This document shows positions 61,888 to 64,000 of a stretch of DNA of 64,000 bases, piece by piece. The notes beneath the pieces were generated by a model. The model saw nothing but the letters and a program-made list of their open reading frames with translations. It had not been told where the DNA came from and made no database searches. The position numbers and the translations under genes were made by a program. Origin of the DNA: an uncultured Burkholderiales bacterium. Its GTDB lineage: Bacteria > Pseudomonadota > Gammaproteobacteria > Burkholderiales > Burkholderiaceae_C. The stretch spans positions 32,848 through 96,847 of the forward strand of contig CAIJQQ010000005.1 in NCBI GenBank assembly GCA_903822825.1, written 5' to 3'. The stretch's first letter is position 1; each line of letters starts with the position of its first letter.

Positions 61888-63999
61888 TCATGTCGGGCTG
61901 ATTTCCAGCAGCCCTTGCCCATTCATCTCCACCCGCCTCTGCGCACTGGCAATCGTCTCCGGCCGGTGCGCGATCACGATGCGCGTGAGCGGCATCTGGG
62001 CCAGCACCGCATTGACCGCCTGCTCGTTGCCAATGTCCAGGTGGCTGGTGGCTTCGTCCAGTGCCAACACAGACGGCTTCTTGTACAGCGCCCGCGCCAG
62101 CAGCAAGCGCTGCTTTTGCCCGCCGCTCAAGCCCGAACCCAGCTCACCCACCAGCGTCTGGTAGCCCATGGGCATGCGCACAATGTCCTGGTGCAGCTGC
62201 GCCAACTGGCCGCACACCTCGATGCGCTGCTGGTCGGGGGCCATGTCAAAGAAAGCGATGTTGTCGGCAATGCTGCCGGTGAGCAGCACGTCTTCTTGCA
62301 TCACCGTGCCCACCTTGCGCCGCACATTGGCCATGCCCAGCTGGCGCACGGGCACACCGCCATACAAAACTTCACCTTCGACCGGCTGCAGCAAACCCAG
62401 CATGACCTTGAGCAAGGTGGTTTTGCCGCAACCGCTGGGGCCGGTGATGGCCACGTTCTCGCCTGCTGCAATCTGCAGGTTGGCGTTCTTCAAAATCCAC
62501 GGCTCACCTTCACCGTAGCGAAAGCTCACATTGCGCAACTCCAAGCTGGGCTGCAAATGGGCCAGATCGTGCTCTGGCAAATCGCCTTGCGGGCTGTCTT
62601 GCTCGGGCGGGGTCAAGGCAATGTCGGCCAGGCGTTCACTGTGCAGGCCCAGCATCTTGAGGTCAATGCCGTGGTTGATGAGCGCGCTGATGCGCCCGGT
62701 GAACTGCCCCTTGTAGCTGATGAAGGCCATCAACATGCCCACGGTGAACACCGCTGTGCCACTGCCCGGACCTTGCGAAGCCAAAATCGCCTTGGCCCCC
62801 AGCCAAAACACCAAGAGGTTTTCCACCCCAAAGATGAAGGTGTTGACCACCGTGAAGCCGATGTTCATCTTGGCGGTGCGGATGTCGCGGTTCATCACCT
62901 CCACGATCAGGCTCTGCCAGCGGGCGCGGCGCTCCTGCTCGCGGCCAAAGAGCTTGAGCGGCGTCATGGCCCGCAGGGTCTCGATGAAATGGCTGCGCTC
63001 TTGCCCAGCCAACACCAAACGCTCGGCTGCCGCGTTGCGAAACGGCACAAAACTGGCCCAACGCACCAGGCCATACAGCACAGCTGCCGCCACCACCACA
63101 CCCGACAAGGTGGGCGAGTACAAAAACATCATCACCAGCGCAGCCAGGGTCATGACCCCGTCCAGCAGCGCTTCGATCATGGCGTTGGTGAGCGTGCGCT
63201 GAATGTCGTGCACCGCCCCAAAGCGCGAGGAAATGTCGCCCAAGTGCCGCTGCTCAAACCAGCTCACAGGCAAACGCACCAGATGGGCAAACACATTGCC
63301 CAGCCACTGCAAGCTGAGTGTTTGCCCCAGCACCATGACCAGCCAGCTGCGGGCCAGAGACAAGGCCGTCTGAATGACTAGGACCAAGGCAAACCCCCAG
63401 ACCAAGACAGACAACAACTCCTGATCGCCCGAGGTGAGCACATCGTCCACCACCATCTGGTTGAACAAGGGGGCGACGATGGCAAACAACTCCAGCACCA
63501 CCGCGATGGCAATGATCTGCAAGGCCGAGCGACCCAAGCCCTGCACCCGCCCGGTGAGCTGGGACAGCCGCAGCCGCGGTGCCTGAACCTGAGGGGTAAA
63601 ACTGGCCAGCGGTGACAACTCCAAAGCTACGCCCGTGAAATGGCGTGATACCTCGGACAAAGACAAATGCCGCTCGCCCACGGCTGGGTCCAGCACCACC
63701 ACCTGCTTGCGCCCCACCTTGTGCAGGACGACAAAATGGTTCAAATCCCAATGCAGGATGCACGGCAGGGCCAATTGGCCCAGCTCATCCAAATCCAAGC
63801 GCAAGGGCCGGGCACTGAACCCCAAGGCAGCGCTGTACGACATCAGCTGCTTGAGGTTGGCGCCTTTGAGCGATTGAGGAAAACGTTGGCGCAGATCGGC
63901 CAGACTCAGCGACTGGCCATGGGCCGAGGCCACCATGGCGATGCAAGCCAAGCCGCATTCGGCGACTTGTGATTGGAGGATAACTCTCAATTTGTTTAA
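61888..63999 (-). CDS. C39-peptidase ABC exporter (PCAT), 5'-truncated at window edge
   Basis: At least 700 aa are visible. The chain begins near the C39 peptidase: Q6 and Cys12 (counting from TTG 63990) in LQSQVAECGLACIAM, catalytic His in LHWDLNHFVVL and Asp in VLDPAVG, all intact. A six-helix transmembrane part (about 140-420) follows, then the ATPase with Walker A GPSGCGKTT, signature LSGGQKQRLLLAR and Walker B LALDEATSHLD. Such proteins cleave a GG leader and export a peptide or bacteriocin. The frame continues open to the window end (TTA AAC AAA), so the true start is probably outside. Convergent with gcdH; no substrate peptide is visible in the window. Confidence 0.85.
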   Translation of the reverse strand, partial: LNKLRVILQSQVAECGLACIAMVASAHGQSLSLADLRQRFPQSLKGANLKQLMSYSAALGFSARPLRLDLDELGQLALPCILHWDLNHFVVLHKVGRKQVVVLDPAVGERHLSLSEVSRHFTGVALELSPLASFTPQVQAPRLRLSQLTGRVQGLGRSALQIIAIAVVLELFAIVAPLFNQMVVDDVLTSGDQELLSVLVWGFALVLVIQTALSLARSWLVMVLGQTLSLQWLGNVFAHLVRLPVSWFEQRHLGDISSRFGAVHDIQRTLTNAMIEALLDGVMTLAALVMMFLYSPTLSGVVVAAAVLYGLVRWASFVPFRNAAAERLVLAGQERSHFIETLRAMTPLKLFGREQERRARWQSLIVEVMNRDIRTAKMNIGFTVVNTFIFGVENLLVFWLGAKAILASQGPGSGTAVFTVGMLMAFISYKGQFTGRISALINHGIDLKMLGLHSERLADIALTPPEQDSPQGDLPEHDLAHLQPSLELRNVSFRYGEGEPWILKNANLQIAAGENVAITGPSGCGKTTLLKVMLGLLQPVEGEVLYGGVPVRQLGMANVRRKVGTVMQEDVLLTGSIADNIAFFDMAPDQQRIEVCGQLAQLHQDIVRMPMGYQTLVGELGSGLSGGQKQRLLLARALYKKPSVLALDEATSHLDIGNEQAVNAVLAQMPLTRIVIAHRPETIASAQRRVEMNGQGLLEISPT

Positions 64000-64000
64000 A

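Overview
The window is a high-GC bacterial chromosome segment that most resembles Burkholderiales, family Comamonadaceae (Limnohabitans/Rhodoferax-like). This is inferred from the protein flavours, the abundance of single TctC (Bug-type) binding proteins, LysR-controlled glutaryl-CoA dehydrogenase and densely packed catabolic operons. I saw no rRNA, tRNA, CRISPR array, prophage or insertion sequence.

Layout. 0-2.6 kb: the tail of an aldehyde dehydrogenase gene, a DEAD-box RNA helicase and a cupin. 3.2-18.2 kb: a large sugar-acid (aldonate/ketogluconate) island with a 2-hydroxyacid dehydrogenase, gluconate 5-dehydrogenase-like and idonate 5-dehydrogenase-like enzymes, another SDR, a sugar-type ABC transporter, an IlvD/Edd-family sugar-acid dehydratase, an erythronate-dehydrogenase-like SDR, a fold-III PLP enzyme, KDG kinase, KDGal kinase and a KDPGal aldolase. 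The Entner-Doudoroff pair edd-eda lies separately at 31-33.5 kb. 18.2-26.3 kb: a Liv-type ABC transporter (with a LivM-LivG fusion) divergent from a citryl-CoA-lyase-like protein, an acyl-CoA ligase and an intradiol dioxygenase, probably an aromatic-compound module. 26.3-35.1 kb: mixed genes (DTW protein, RIO kinase, VOC proteins, SDRs, thioesterase, glyoxalase I, ChaC, PdxH).

35.1-55.4 kb is the most distinctive part, an organosulfonate island. A LacI-type regulator faces an ABC transporter of the taurine/sulfonate class. Between them lie a sigma70-like promoter and a LacI-type operator. Downstream are an HpsN-like dihydroxypropanesulfonate dehydrogenase, HpsO/HpsP-like dehydrogenases, the two-subunit sulfolactate sulfo-lyase (SuyA, SuyB), a TctC binding protein, both sulfolactate dehydrogenases (SlcC-like, ComC-like), a SuyZ/YeiH-type exporter, two GntR/UTRA regulators, an IMPase-family phosphatase and a choline-sulfatase-like protein with an unusual active-site motif. 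Together these could import DHPS and sulfolactate, interconvert stereoisomers through keto intermediates, and cleave (R)-sulfolactate to pyruvate and sulfite. In the middle sits a SerC-family aminotransferase that has lost the His-Arg pair expected to bind the substrate phosphate. It may act on a sulfonated amino acid, and it is the best candidate here for something undescribed.

55.5-64 kb: an AEC transporter, a TonB-dependent receptor with a small membrane protein, MsrA, a LysR regulator divergent from glutaryl-CoA dehydrogenase with a clear LysR-type operator, and a C39-peptidase ABC exporter cut by the window edge. Functions are read from sequence motifs and memory of families; no database search was run.
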